From Prunella strophiata (lineage: Eukaryota; Chordata; Aves; Passeriformes; Prunellidae), in NCBI GenBank assembly GCA_036583965.1, contig JAZBQD010000014.1, positions 37,372,990 to 37,436,989 on the forward strand: a DNA stretch of 64,000 nucleotides, in the 5' to 3' direction. Below, piece by piece: positions 36,777-50,000 of the stretch. The notes below the pieces were generated by a model, which saw nothing but the letters and a program-made list of their open reading frames with translations, was not told the DNA's origin and did not search any database. Within the stretch, counting starts at the first letter, position 1, and each line of letters begins with the position of its first letter. The position numbers were made by a program, and so were the translations under genes.

Positions 36777-37254
36777 GCTGGAGGCGATTCTGCTCCCATG
36801 AGACTCCACCTGGGGTACTGCACTCAGCCCCAGTGCCCCCAGTACGAGAAGGATGTTGACCTGTTAGAGCAAAGAAGGCAATGAAAAGATCAGATGGCTG
36901 CACACCTCTCCTATGAGGGCAGGCTGAGAGAGTTGGGGTTCTGGCTGGAGAAGAGAAGGCTCTGGGGAGACCTTATTGCAGCCTTTTGATACTTGAAGGG
37001 GGTATATAAAAAAGATGGGGGCAAACTTTCTCTTAGGGTGTGTTGCAATAGGATAAGGGGTAATGGCTTCAAACTGAAGGAGGCTGGGTTTAGATTAGAT
37101 ACGAGGAAGTAGTTTTTGAGCATTTGGGGTCAGGTTGAATGGGGCTCTAAACAACCTATTCTAGTTGAAGCTTTCCTTATCCATGGAAAGTGAGTGGGAC
37201 TAGATGACTTTTAAGGGTCCTTCCCAACTCACACTATTCTTTGATTCTATGATT
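36777..37254 (+). mobile_element. CR1 LINE 3' portion, sense
   Basis: It contains gagactccacctggggtact, cacctctcctatgagggcag, gctctggggagaccttattg, taatggcttcaaactgaagg, gggactagatgacttttaag and the terminal ttgattctatgatt. It covers about the last 480 bp of a CR1 element and is the best preserved of this cluster. The exact 5' limit is uncertain because a GC-rich stretch of unknown origin precedes it. Confidence 0.92.
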
Positions 37255-37658
37255 TTCCTAGATTCTGTTTAGGAATGTGTGCTCACATGCAGCATGTAGT
37301 TTGGAAAGGGGTGGAACAGTGGGAGCCAAGAGCACAGGGTGGACTGAAGGTGTGGGGGTGACAGGGCTGTCAGAACAGAGGCACTGACCCCTTTCTATTA
37401 CAATTTCTGAGGCAGACAAGTGAAGGGCCTTTTCTTCACAGCCTCTGTGCATCCTCTGGATCTTTCAGTGCAGAATGCTTCGAAGTTGCTCTCTTTTCAT
37501 GTGCTCACAACTGCTGCTCCTTTGCAGCCAAGACCTTCTCCACTGGCAGCCCACATTGTTCTGTTACTGACCACAGGAGCAGGAGAGCTGCTGTTCTCCT
37601 GTGGGTGTCTTCAGTGAGGAGCTGTCACAATATCACACTGCCAACGCCTGACTTTTAT

Positions 37659-37692
37659 AATTGTTTTCTCTTCAAATAATTGTTTTCTCTTC
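37659..37692. repeat. Near-tandem pair, 15 bp at a 19-bp period
   Basis: Two copies of aattgttttctcttc separated by four bases. Confidence 0.85.
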
Positions 37693-40523
37693 CGTGAGCA
37701 CATTTATGAATATTGCATCAGTGTTTACTTTTCTACTTAGGCTTTTATAGGTTTATATGAATAATATATACATCTTCCTTCAGCAGAGTAAGGTTTCCTT
37801 TTATACTGTTTCTTGGCCCAAAATTCATCTTGATATGAATGGTCCCAGCCAAAAGCAGAATCTGGTGAAGTGGAATGTGGTATTTTAGATTTCATTCAGA
37901 CATATCAAGCATTGGAAATTCTTAGTACAAGCAGTGGGTTGTTAAATCACAATCATGGTAGATATAAATGTAAATGTTACCACACCAGCATAGTGTTACA
38001 ACAGGGTTTACATTTTCTGTGGCCACTGCAGCTGTGAGTTGTAGTTCCAGTGTTATTTGTGACTAAAACAACTGAATTTCAAAGAATTAGTGGACAATAG
38101 GATGGTTTGTTCAAATTAGTTCAAATATGTTCTATTAAAGATACATGGAAGAAAAGAAAATGTGGAAAATGTCTCGTCTACTGTGTGTTGAAAACAAACT
38201 GCTTTGGAAAAATTTCTCAAGCATTTGTATTCCATTCTGGCCACAAAGTCCTAACACTGGCTATTATATTTTAATAATCAGAGGGAAAAATTACAGCTCT
38301 GTGTTTTCTTAGTCTATTGCATAATAATCAGAAGATTATTCTATTTAAAAGGAAAAGCTCCTCATGTTCACTATCAGGATGCCAGGAGTTTGCAGGACTC
38401 TTATTCAGAACAGGTAGTATTTTACATGTGCCTTGTGCTGATTTTTTTTCTCTGCCAATATACACAAGAGAATGAAGATGATAATAGAAAAACAGTTTGG
38501 CAAATAAAGCAAAAAGCCAGCAGATGAGTGTAATAATAAATCCTTTTAAAATGTGAAAATAATTATGCAATGGTATGGAGGCACAGCTGTGACACAGGAA
38601 AATAGAAGATATTCTGTGAAAGGGAAGAGCCAGCAAGAGCAAAACATGGAGGGGAGAGGGCTGCTCACAGGCATCATTCAGCAGAATGTGCAACCAGTTC
38701 TGCAACCTCTACAGAAAATCAGTAGGCATCAGAATAGAGAACAGTATGGAAGCAATCACCTGAATCAATCAATTATTGCTCTCTACAAACATCACAGATG
38801 AGTGAAATTTGGCTTGACTTTGACTGTGAGAACTCTGTGTGATGTTACTTTTCCCCACAAAGCAGAGCAATACTGTAAAAATCTTATGCCACAGTTGATA
38901 GACTCTCCCCAGGTGAGATTTCTCTTACTGTCCTGAAGATCCCTGTAAACTGGCAGCAGAATTCTTTCTGCAGTTCCAAGAATTGTTCAGTAGACATGCA
39001 GTGAGTACAGCTCCCTGTAAGTTTAATGAAACAAAAGTTAATGTAACTGTGCATTATAATGCTAAGTGCTCATCTCTGTCCACTTCCTTGTAACATGAGA
39101 AAGAGAAATATTCTAGTGGGAAATAAAGGCAATATATTTCTTTATAATCTAAAAAAAAGATTCAGATAACCCATAGGACTCTATGGAACTCAGTGCCAAA
39201 AGGTAAATTTTTGAACAGGAATATATTAGCAAAAGGTGCACGCACAAAATAATGAGAGCAATTATTATTATTCTCTTTCTGTCTTCAGCATCCTTCCTCA
39301 GAAACATCTTGTATTTTACATCTTTACAAAGGCAATCTTGTATCATTTGGGCTTCAGGTTTGGAGGTGGAAAAAAATTGCTCTTAATATTGAAAAGTATT
39401 CTCTTTTATTAGTCATTCTGCATAGACACACAAATTATGAAACTATAGCTTCAGCCTCTTAGGCAATTTCTGTACACTGTAAATTGCCATCTGGATGACA
39501 AATACCACAAAAGCTAACTCTAATACCTGTTTTCCTTATTTTAGAAAGGCAGCATTCATTAAAATGAATCATTGTCTTAACAATACAGTATACTGAATAA
39601 AACCTCTTAAGAAACATTACAGCCAGGGTAAAGAACCTGATGTGCTCTTTTCTTCATTAATATAACCTCAGCTGCACCTCAGGATATCACTGTTCAGCCA
39701 CATCTCTGCTCTAATAGATGAGAAAAATTTCCAACAATTCTCTCTGTCTCTGTTCTGATTTTTAGATCACAGAGCACAGTTCCTGCAAATACAGTTATGG
39801 TGTTGCTGATCCATTATGGTTTTACAAAACCATCCATTGTGAGTAATAATTTCAAGTAATGCTCAGAGGGTAGCACCTTGCACTTGGGCTACTGTAAACA
39901 TGCCAGATTTTGTAGTTTATTGCACAAACATGGGAACTTAATATATTTACAGGAAGGGGCCTTGGATTTCCTGGCTAAAATAAAGTAGCTTTGCATAGAT
40001 TTGGAGGATAAATTTTCCCTATTGTGTGGCGCTGAATGCTTTCTGCATTCTTAATTTAAATCGTAGGGATTGTTTTAGGAAAATGTCAGTGTAATTGTTC
40101 AAAGCAAAGCTGTGTGCCAACATGAAAGTACAAGCTGTGGAATAGTTTTATGGTGATATCCTATCAGAAGGAATTTGCAAAGCACCAGGCAGGCACCAGT
40201 AAACTGAGCTTGAGGTGGGAGGCAGGAATTTCTGTGCTCTGATCTGTCTCTTCTACCAACTCCTTAGAGCACTTTGGGCATGGCACATACATCTCCAGAC
40301 ATATTCCTGACCACTGGGTTGAGGATGGCTGGATGTTGTGTCCATCTGAAGAGATGTAGCAAAGACAAGAGCCTTAACAAAAAGTCTGACTTGCTACTGT
40401 TTGTTCACATCATTTAAGAAGAGTGAGAGAATACAATTACAACCCCTCCTCACACACACTTTCTGAAAGACCTAAAAATACATTTCTCTCATTTGGCACC
40501 TATGTTCCATTCTGGTCTGTAAG

Positions 40524-40672
40524 ATCATAGAATCATAAAATGGCTTGGGTTGGAAGGGACTTTGAAAGAGATCTAGTTCCAGCCCATCTACCAAGAACAG
40601 GGTCACCTTCCACTTGGTCAGGTTGCTCAAAACCCCATCCAACCTGACCATGAGCACCTCCTTACACTTACA
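40524..40672 (-). mobile_element. CR1 LINE 3' end, antisense
   Basis: The + strand starts atcatagaatcataaaatgg, then cttgggttggaagggacttt, ccttccacttggtcaggttg and accccatccaacctgacca. This is the reverse complement of the CR1 3' terminus with its end repeats present. It is 5'-truncated at about 150 bp. Confidence 0.92.
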
Positions 40673-40989
40673 GCACTAAGGCTGTGTAGCAGAAGTTGGT
40701 TTTCCTCCAGAGAAGCAGGGCCTGGATGCAGACTTCCTCCTGGGAATGGTTTGTGCATGTGCTCGTTCCCAAACTGTAAATTGCTTTGGAGTGCTCTTGT
40801 TGTCAAAAGCTAAAAACAAACCAGGGCTGCAATGATTGATATGTGGCACTGTCATTCAGTGCCTGGGATTGTTTTCCTGGCACTGTGATTTTTTTTTTCA
40901 AGATGTAGCTTGCACATGAAGTGTGCAGTGGGTGCAGCAGCAGATACAAGGGGGGCAAACCTGATTGAAGCAGTTACTTATTGCCTTTT

Positions 40990-41007
40990 AATTGTAATTG
41001 TAATTGT
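40990..41007. repeat. TAATTG triplet repeat
   Basis: Three adjacent aattgt units. Confidence 0.7.
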
Positions 41008-44000
41008 CTTTTCAGTGCAGGGTCTCCCTGAAGCCCTGCATTGTGGCTTGCCTCCTTCTCAGGCCATCTCAACTATCTGGAAAGCCACACTGATTTCTGG
41101 CACCTGCAGACTGGGTGAAGAGTAAAGGCAAGGACCTTGGGCTACCTAAGCTACTGAGGTGGGAGAAACTACTCTAAGGAGTGGGGAGCATGAGATGGGA
41201 TCCAGCTTTGAGGGTCTCCTGCTCAGTGCCCAAGAGGTCTGTGTTGGCACATGGATTCATCACTAGAGAGAGAATAATGCTGTGCCTCCAGCCTGCATTT
41301 GTGGAACATTTCTGTGAGTGCACAGTAACTCTAAAAACTTTCTGCAAGTGCCAGATCTTTGAGTTGCATGAGCGTCTGTTCTGTCCAGCCCATTACAGAC
41401 GTCTTTGCTTATCTGCAGTGTAGGAAAAGGGCAGGAATGTGAATTGTCCCCTTTCTCTGGAGAGGAAGTGAACTCAGTCACCAGCCTAACAAAGACCCTC
41501 TAAAACCCATATTTTAACTATTTGACTCCTGGCTGGTTGAGAAGCTGTTTTGGTTGTGTTTAGAGCTCTTTGAAGCAAAACTCTGTGGGAGTTGTAATCT
41601 AAATAAATAAATGTAAATAACTGTGTACCACTGCCCAAACTTACACCCACAGTACATTTCCCTGTGTCTGTGGCACATCTCAAAATTACTTCAGATTAGT
41701 GTGGGTGGATGGTAGGTTTTCACTCCTATTTCCATCTCTTTTTTCAATTGTCCCACGTCCCTTTTTTTGTCCCTTGCGAAGAAATAAGCTTTCCAAGGCA
41801 CATGACTCTCACTTTTGGGAGTGGTTAATTTAGGCAAATTAGCCTACCCTTGTTTAGAGAATTTCTTCTGATGCAGCTTCATGGCCCTCTGCTCTCATGT
41901 ACAGGGGAATGCTCCGTTTAGCATATGCAAGCCTACCCTTGGTTTTGCCTTTACTGTCCTCTGGGATTTAGTCAGGAATTTTATAATAATTTTATTGTAC
42001 TCCCAGGTCTCTCATCTGGCGTTTATTCTTGTTACTCCAGTTGCTACTGGTTTTAGCCTGTACACAGGAAACCACAGTGCCAATCAGTGTCGTTCCCAAG
42101 GTGACAGGAAACCCTATTTGGTCGGATGTTGATTGTGCTTGTCTTTACGGCTCCACCCATCACATTTTCTTCCTTTTTGGCTTAAGTTAAGACAAATTAA
42201 TCAGTGGCTGCCATCTGGTAGACAGTTTTGGTGGGTTTGCAGGGATTTGTCCAGCTGATCTTTTGAAAAGTCACACAAGGGAAAATATCCATGTTAATAT
42301 TTAAGTGCTTCTTGACTCTGGAATTTACAGGGACTGCTGTTGTCCTGAGCACATGAGTAATTTAAGTTATTTGAGTGATCCCCTTGTCTTTTTCGCCAGC
42401 AATTTCGGTCTTTAAGTGCTGTTTGGAAATCAGAGAGTTAAACTCAGATGCAGCTTTCCAGTGACTGATTTCCTCAGCTCCTCTCTGCCTATGATTTGTT
42501 TCTGTGCTTGACCATCCAGGCATGGTTTCTGTGACTGCTTCACCAGCTCATGTGCAAGCAGAGTGGGACATCTGGGAAAGTGAGGAGATGCACATTAACT
42601 GGACTTGAATGCTCTGAACATCTCGTCTCAGCCCTTAGCAGGATGTGTCCATCTGTGACATTTGCAACCTAATATATCACCTTTTCACAATGGTAGGTTG
42701 GAAGTGCTGTGCTAAGGGACAAAGGCACCAGCTTCTTTATGAGACTGGTTTGTAAGCAGGAAGCATCTCCTGAGCCCTTGACTAGTACCCACAAGTACTC
42801 GTTTCAGCCAAACAACATAGAAGAAAGCATCCATATCAGATGTACAGAGTTCTGATATTTAGAAGGAAGGTTGATTTTTCACGTTTGGGGTTTGTATAGA
42901 AAAATTTCCTTGAGTGTCCCCATTAATGTCTGAAAAAGACTAATGCTACAAGTTAAAACAAAAATATTCACCTTTCCTCTTGTTTTGGAATGCATTTATC
43001 TCTGTTCATGATATTTCTTTTATAGGGCAGCCTAAAGCTGAACTAAGTTCAATTTGCTTTAATTTAAAATGTTAGGAACAGACGGAGAAAACAGTTAAAG
43101 AAAGAAAAGAAAAAAAATCCAAAACTGCAATGTAAGATATCCAAGTATTTATTTGGATTGCAAGAAGCCATGTGCTGGGCCGTGCTTACATCTTGTAGCC
43201 ATCAGTTAACAGTCCAGGCCATGAATCTCTTCTTTGAGTGCAATCATAATTTTATTTCCATGCAGTTCTAGGAGAACTCTTCAAAACTATGAGAGAAGAC
43301 TAATTATACTACTACTTTTTTGAAAAATCCAGTTCTGGATATTCAGCAGAGATCTCTTGCATAGTCAGAGCTGGTATGTACAAAACTTAGCATTGTTAGT
43401 TAGCAGAAATGTCTCCTGTGCACGTACACATTTGCTCAAGGAATACTGCATGTAAATCTATGGGCCGGGGTATTTCTCAGCTCTTGCTGGAAATTTTCTT
43501 TAGCGTTCTCTCAGTAGCTGAGAGCCTTGGTCACAGATCAGGATCCCTCTGTGCAAGACTCCATATGTACACAAAAATGCAATGTAGACTTACATTCTAG
43601 ACAGCAGACAAAGTAGTAAATGCATACAGGCAATCAGACATGCCTCAGCACACAGAGAAGCAATAGCATTGTGGCAGAGATGAGGATGCCCAAAGTATAC
43701 CATGAGAATGGCTCAGCCAAAGAAATACTGCCCAGAGGCAGAGCTGATTCCATTGTGCCACTGACATTTCAGCCAGGCTCTTGCTAGAGTTGTCTGCTTT
43801 GGTACTATCACATCCAGGCTGATGCACCCATTTGGTATGGCTTTGAACCCTCGCTGAGTTTCCAAGACATTTCAGGAACTCTTTTTGTGATTTTCCTACT
43901 AAGACAAGTGTGACATTAATTGGTTAAGTGATGCAATATGGTATTGCAAATCAGTGCCTATCTTCATGAAATACCTTGCCTCTGAACTCTCCATTCATTT

Positions 44001-47000
44001 CTCTAACCAGGGAAGTCTATAAGAAGCTACAAAAGTGATATTTCTTTCTGGGACAGGAACTTTTCCTTATGTTCTCTATCAAAGAATATACTTTGATAAT
44101 TAACAAACAGAGAGTATTGTTATTAATTTATAGTATCTATAATTATCCTTGTTATGTTAATATTGTGATTTGATAACAGAAGCAAAACAGAACACAGCAA
44201 CTTCAAATGACCGCTCAAATATGCGATAGGCATCAGAAGGGGAAGTAGTGTATATAATTCCCACACAGAAAAATGTCGTTAAGTACAATGTTTCTCCAGG
44301 GAATTTAGTCCCAGTGCTTCAGGATGACCAATGGCAGCTCCCTGGAAAACTGTTGCCAGCAAGAGATGGGGCTGGTGCTGGGCAGGAGGCAGCTGAGTTT
44401 TCCCCTCTGCCAGGGCTGACTCTTCTGCTTCCCACCATCCCCTGACAGCAGCATCTCCTGTTTTTGAGATGTCTCAAATCCTTCCTGAGTCATAAAAAAT
44501 TCCCCTGGGAGACTGCTGCATAGTCCAGAGGCTTTCAGTTCCTTTCCCTGGATTTGATAGTGGATCTAAAAGCACAGTCTTACAAGAAGAGAAGGAAAAC
44601 AATCAGAATGGCAGAAAAGTACACAATGGTTAAAAATGTGCATCTTGCATGAGCTTGTTTCACTTCAGACTTTGTTTAGCTTGTTTGGTCTCAGTGGATT
44701 TATAGACGTATGTGGGAAGAGAGTTTGGCCCACAGAGCACAATACTGAATAGGTTTGCAAAAGAAGGCAGCATTGTGAAAAGCAGAAAGCTGGTATTGTA
44801 ATTAATCCTCAAGTTAATCCTGTAGCTACTGTAGAGAGTGCATTTGCAATTTGCTGATAAGATTATAATAAAATAAATGTTTTCTCCTTCATCACAAGGA
44901 TTTTCACAAAGGTAGATGGTTTAAATAACCCTCTAGTCCCCACGTATAGTGCTCACTATTGCCTGGCTTCCAGCTACAGAGCTCATCATCCAGGGTAGTG
45001 CAGAGGTCATAAGGTGGGCTAAGAACACTGTCTGAAGGAAAACATCGGGCACAAAGATGGGAAAGCACCCTTTGGTTCAGAACATTCCTAAAGTACAGTT
45101 TGCCAGAAGATGGAGAACATACTGAAAATAAGTAACAGTATTAATTAAGTAATCAATAATTCCTGGTTGCTTTGTTCTTGTGTTCTTTCCCTAAATTTCC
45201 TCTTTCTATTGAAAACAGGATACTGGTCAACCTCTGGCTTTACAGAGTACACCAAATTTATGTTCATATTTCTACATTACTTCAATGTATGTTAGTCTGA
45301 CCTATATTACATCATTAGCCATATGAAGCCCTGTGTGTTGGAAGAATTTGTGCTGAGATGGATGGAGTGGAGGTCAGGTTGGGAGTGATTTCGGTTTGTC
45401 TTTCAGATATGACTTCTCTCCTTTCTCTTTATTTTATAATGCAGTATGCATTTAGAGGAATACTACTTTTGTCAGGATCCTCACTTTTCCCTCCTTTATT
45501 CAAATTGATAGAAGTAAATTTAAATCAAGCTGTTTAAGTTTCTAAATGCCATGAATCCTTTGCTAATAGAGGACTGTGAATCTGAAGCAATTGTTATTAT
45601 TTCACTCTGAAATTTTTAGTCTGTTTGGACTAATTGATGGTATGTATGAGAAAGAGTAGATCAGAAAGCCTTTGCTCTGGCCTTCATCTCTGGGCACAGG
45701 TACAGATGCATTTCCCTGTTCCAGACTCCCACCTATGCAGCCCCCTATAGGAATGTCTGTGATGAAGGCAGGCGGTCCAAGCCATGGACTTCAAGGGATC
45801 TGCTGAGCTCTGTAGGAAAAGAGCTCCAGATCACTTACCTGTCAGTTCCTCATCAGCTTTTCAGCCCTAAATGGGACTGCACAGCTTGGCAATATCTCTT
45901 TTAAAGGTCTACCTAACCTCTGAAGTGCCAGGTAAAGTACACCTTGGCATGCAGACATTTGTAGCTGTCTTAAAAGCATTTAAACATTGCTCTGTTTCAA
46001 ATTGCAAGCCTAAGTGGATTTCATAAACTTTATTTTCAAAGGGAATGCAGGCACTTTTCACATTAATATTCTTGTTTGAGCAAGCCTTCCCATAGAAAGC
46101 AAGGCTGGAAAGCCAGACTGTGATAGTGGATCAAGAGAAAAAAGAAAGCTGGAAAGAGAAAGGTTTATATATAAAGCTTAGGTGTCAGGTCTGGAGACTT
46201 TAGAAGCAGCTAAAGAAAGTGCAGATCTAAGAGCACATATATGGGTCTTGTCCCTAAGAGCTTAAATCCCATCAGTTCATTGTACAGCCTGGGCTCATTA
46301 GTCACCCTGGAAATGGAGCTGTGTTCCAAAGTGGATTTGGGCTCTGAACCGGCAGCCTTGGGTGCTTTGTCCCGTGTGTGACCGAGCGGAGCTGTTCTGC
46401 CGGCTCCCTTTGGAAACGTCCGTAGGTGGCGCAGCTCTGTTGAGCAACGGTGTAGGTCTGGAGGTTTTGCATTCCTCAGAAACTGCTGCTGTTCAGTAAT
46501 TTCTTCAAAGTGCTCCAACAATTCATTTGTCTGCTTAGAAATCTTCCGTGTGACATCTGCAGTAGTTTAAAGATAATGAGGACCAAGTCAAATAAACAAG
46601 GAATGTGCTTTTTTATTATCTTAAGGTTGACAGGGTGTAGTAAACGCCTCTTTTCCCAGATGTTCCTTCCTGTCTTTCCCAAATGGCAAACTCACCAGGA
46701 AAGAACTCATTGTACTGATTAGCCTTCAAGTCACAATAAAAATTAATTTTCTCCTACTGATACTGTCTGAAGATACTGCCCATTTACATTAAGAATATTC
46801 CCACCCATGTCTTTTTCCAGGTCAGCTGGTTTTGGTTAAAGTCTCAAAAGAGTATTGAAGGACATCAATGTGCAAATAGATTATATATTTGCTTGTTTGG
46901 ATGTAAGGGTTGTAGATTATATTCCTTAAATGAGCAGCAGTTGCAGGGTGGAAGTAGAATTTGTGCTTAAATGCATGAAGCTAAATTGACTTACCTAAGA

Positions 47001-50000
47001 CTCCTCCTATGAAAAAAAAACAAACCAACTTTTTTTTTTAAATCCAAAATATGAAAAATCTAAGATCCATTTTTAATTTATTTAATTATAGACCAACTGA
47101 GTGGCAGAAAATGTCAGGTAAGTAGTCTTAAAAAAAACACTTCCTTGAAGCTATTGCTGTAGTGTTGTACCTCTCCAGACTCATTGATTAGATCAGTTTT
47201 GCTAGATAGGCTGTTTGTATAATGCAGACAAGCACCCTCTGGGCATGATGTAGTGCTCAGGAAGAAGTGAGCCTTGCACGTTCTGGGAAAAGTAATCTGG
47301 CTTTGCACCTGGATAAGAGATCTAAATTGGCAATGATGGTACATAGCTACAGCTTCTCCAAGGTCTCACAGAGGTACTTATGAACTGGGAGCTTAGAGGG
47401 GAAACCTATACAAGTATGACAAAAATATTTTGCAAATTGCTTTTTTTCTTAATTTTTAAGCAAAATATACAGCAGACAAAATATGTGGGTTTTTTTTTTA
47501 ACAGTCCTTGCTGGCTTACTCTAAATAAATGCATTATCTGAGCTCCTTAAGTTGTGCATTTATTTAATATGTGCAGCCCTAGCAGTCAATTATTATTACT
47601 CTCCATTCTCTTTTCCTTTTTCCTATTCTTTTAACTCCTTTTGCTTATATTCATTGTAGCTTGGTTTAAATTAGCATGTGTATTACTCAGAGAGAGAGCA
47701 GGTCATCCAGTGAGTTTGTGCAAGTGAGGCCTCCCGTATCAAATAGAGCAATGCTGCAATGCAAGCAGATAAGAATAGTAATAAACAAGAATGCATTCAA
47801 TTAAAGCTCTACCATGTAAAGAAAATTAACCACTAATTGGTAAACATTTGTTCAGCTCTTGGAATAAACAGCTCAAGTAAGCACAACAAATTAGCATCTT
47901 CATTTATTTTTGCTTCTGAACATAACTCAATTTTCACTCATGCTGCATAGACACATGTATGTGACTATGAAGCAGAAACAGAGCTTTATGTTGCCCATTC
48001 AAATTTTATTGAAGGTGTAAGTTTGCGTGACAAAATGCAATTTGAGTGTAGAAATAATCTACAGGAAAAGATGGGAGGCTGTTTAAGCTTTGCATTTTTG
48101 AACAGTCAGTTCCCGTAGCCGAGCAGCATTGCCTTATCGAGGGCAGAACAGGAGTGAATTGGCAGAACATTACAAAGCCTGATTAAAAGAGGGAAAGTTG
48201 AAACTACACTCATGTCAGCTGTTTTCCTCTACAGGATATTGAGCCATTCCTGTCCTAACCAGATACTGATTGCTTAAAACTTAATCCAGAAGTACTTGTC
48301 AAAACCGTTTCCTCAGCTCATTTTGACCTGCTGAGCTGTGAGTAGATCCTGAGAATTGTTTGCAATTTAGTGCTAGATGTATTGGTCTCCTCTCACTTAT
48401 GGCTGTGGGAACAAGATCAGACCCTCTGGAGAGAGCATGAAATACCTCCAGTTCTCAAAAAAACTATTTAAACTTCACAGCTGAAGCTCCAGATCTGTTT
48501 CTGTGGACTCAGAGATGGAATGTGCTGCCAGGAGATTTCTTATAGCTAAGAGGCCACAGAGGATTGGAAGTCTTGCTTTACAGCAGCCATATATCCCTCT
48601 TCTTCTTTCAGTAGGTACACAGCTTACTGTCTTCATTTCCAGACCCCTTCCTCAGAATCAGAAAACATCAGTGTTAAGAGTGACAAATAGAGAAAAATAA
48701 AAATACAACTCTGGAATACTGTGAGGAGAGCTGTGTGACAGAGCAAACATGAACAGAAATAGCAGACATTCTTCTCAAAAAGATGAATACATATTATTGC
48801 CTTTCTTAGAGTCCTGAGCTTAAATATATTCCATCTATGGCTTTCAGGTGATAGGTATTAACTTCAGTGTTATATCCAATTAGCCTCTGTAAATGAGGTC
48901 CTTGGTTTGGTGAGATGGGGCTGCTCACACCAATGGCTACAGGATTTGTCTCAGGTACAGATATCTGCAAGGCAGAGTAGAAACACTAAAAATATCAGTG
49001 ATATTAACCATTTAATTGTTAAGCATGTTTGTGGAAAATTGGGCTAATACTTATCTGTCTAGGATCTCCTCTCTGGAGAGGAAAAATCAGAGCCAGAGGA
49101 ATGTTTATCTGTGAGAGAAACAAAGTTTTGGAAATGAGGCCAGGAACCCATACAGAATGAGGTTTACTATTCCTATGCATGGTAAGAAGTCAACAGGTAA
49201 TTTCTGGTGGTTTAAGTAGCACTGGCATGTCAGGGGATAGCAGGAGAGTGGGGAGGGTCAAGTTTTGACCTACTGCACACCCAAGTGCTGAAGGTGGAAC
49301 TAAGGTCCTGAATTTTTTATTTTTATGCATAATAAAGTAGCTGAAAAATAACCAGACATGAGCTGAGCAGAATAAATCCTTCAAGGCATCAGATTCTGTA
49401 AATTTAGACTGGTCATAATGCAAAGTAAATTCTCATTTGCCCTTGTTATTTGGTTGATCTCAGCTTCTGATTTTTGAGTACTTCAATCTGGGGTGTGATA
49501 CAGGTTTGGTTTGTTGAAAATGTTGATAACGTCAGGTCGGAGTGGTTCCTAAAAGCTACAGCTCTTGTTCAAGTAAAACCCAGAATTGTTAGCAGGTAGA
49601 GTAGAGAGCATTTGGGAAGCTGAGTTTTCATCATGGGTCTGCCAAACATCCGTATATCAGTGCTTCATGGGGCACCTGGGAGTGTAAAAATTAAAAGTAC
49701 AGTATGGGCAATAAACACTATGTGCAAATATTTATGTGTTAGGATGACATTCACATACTTACCTAAATATTTTTAATTCATTATCGTTTCAAACTAATAC
49801 TGATGATATTGATTAACCTTTATGGAAAGGAAGAGTAAATAGAAGGATAATTACATTAATGGGTATTGTATATTATCAGAACTCATGGGGTTTTGTATTA
49901 AAAATATCTTTAATATGTGCTGCAGGACAACAGAAAATCAAAATTTATGAGCACTACATTTCAAGGAAAGAACATAGATGTAAGAAAAATGAATCTTCAT

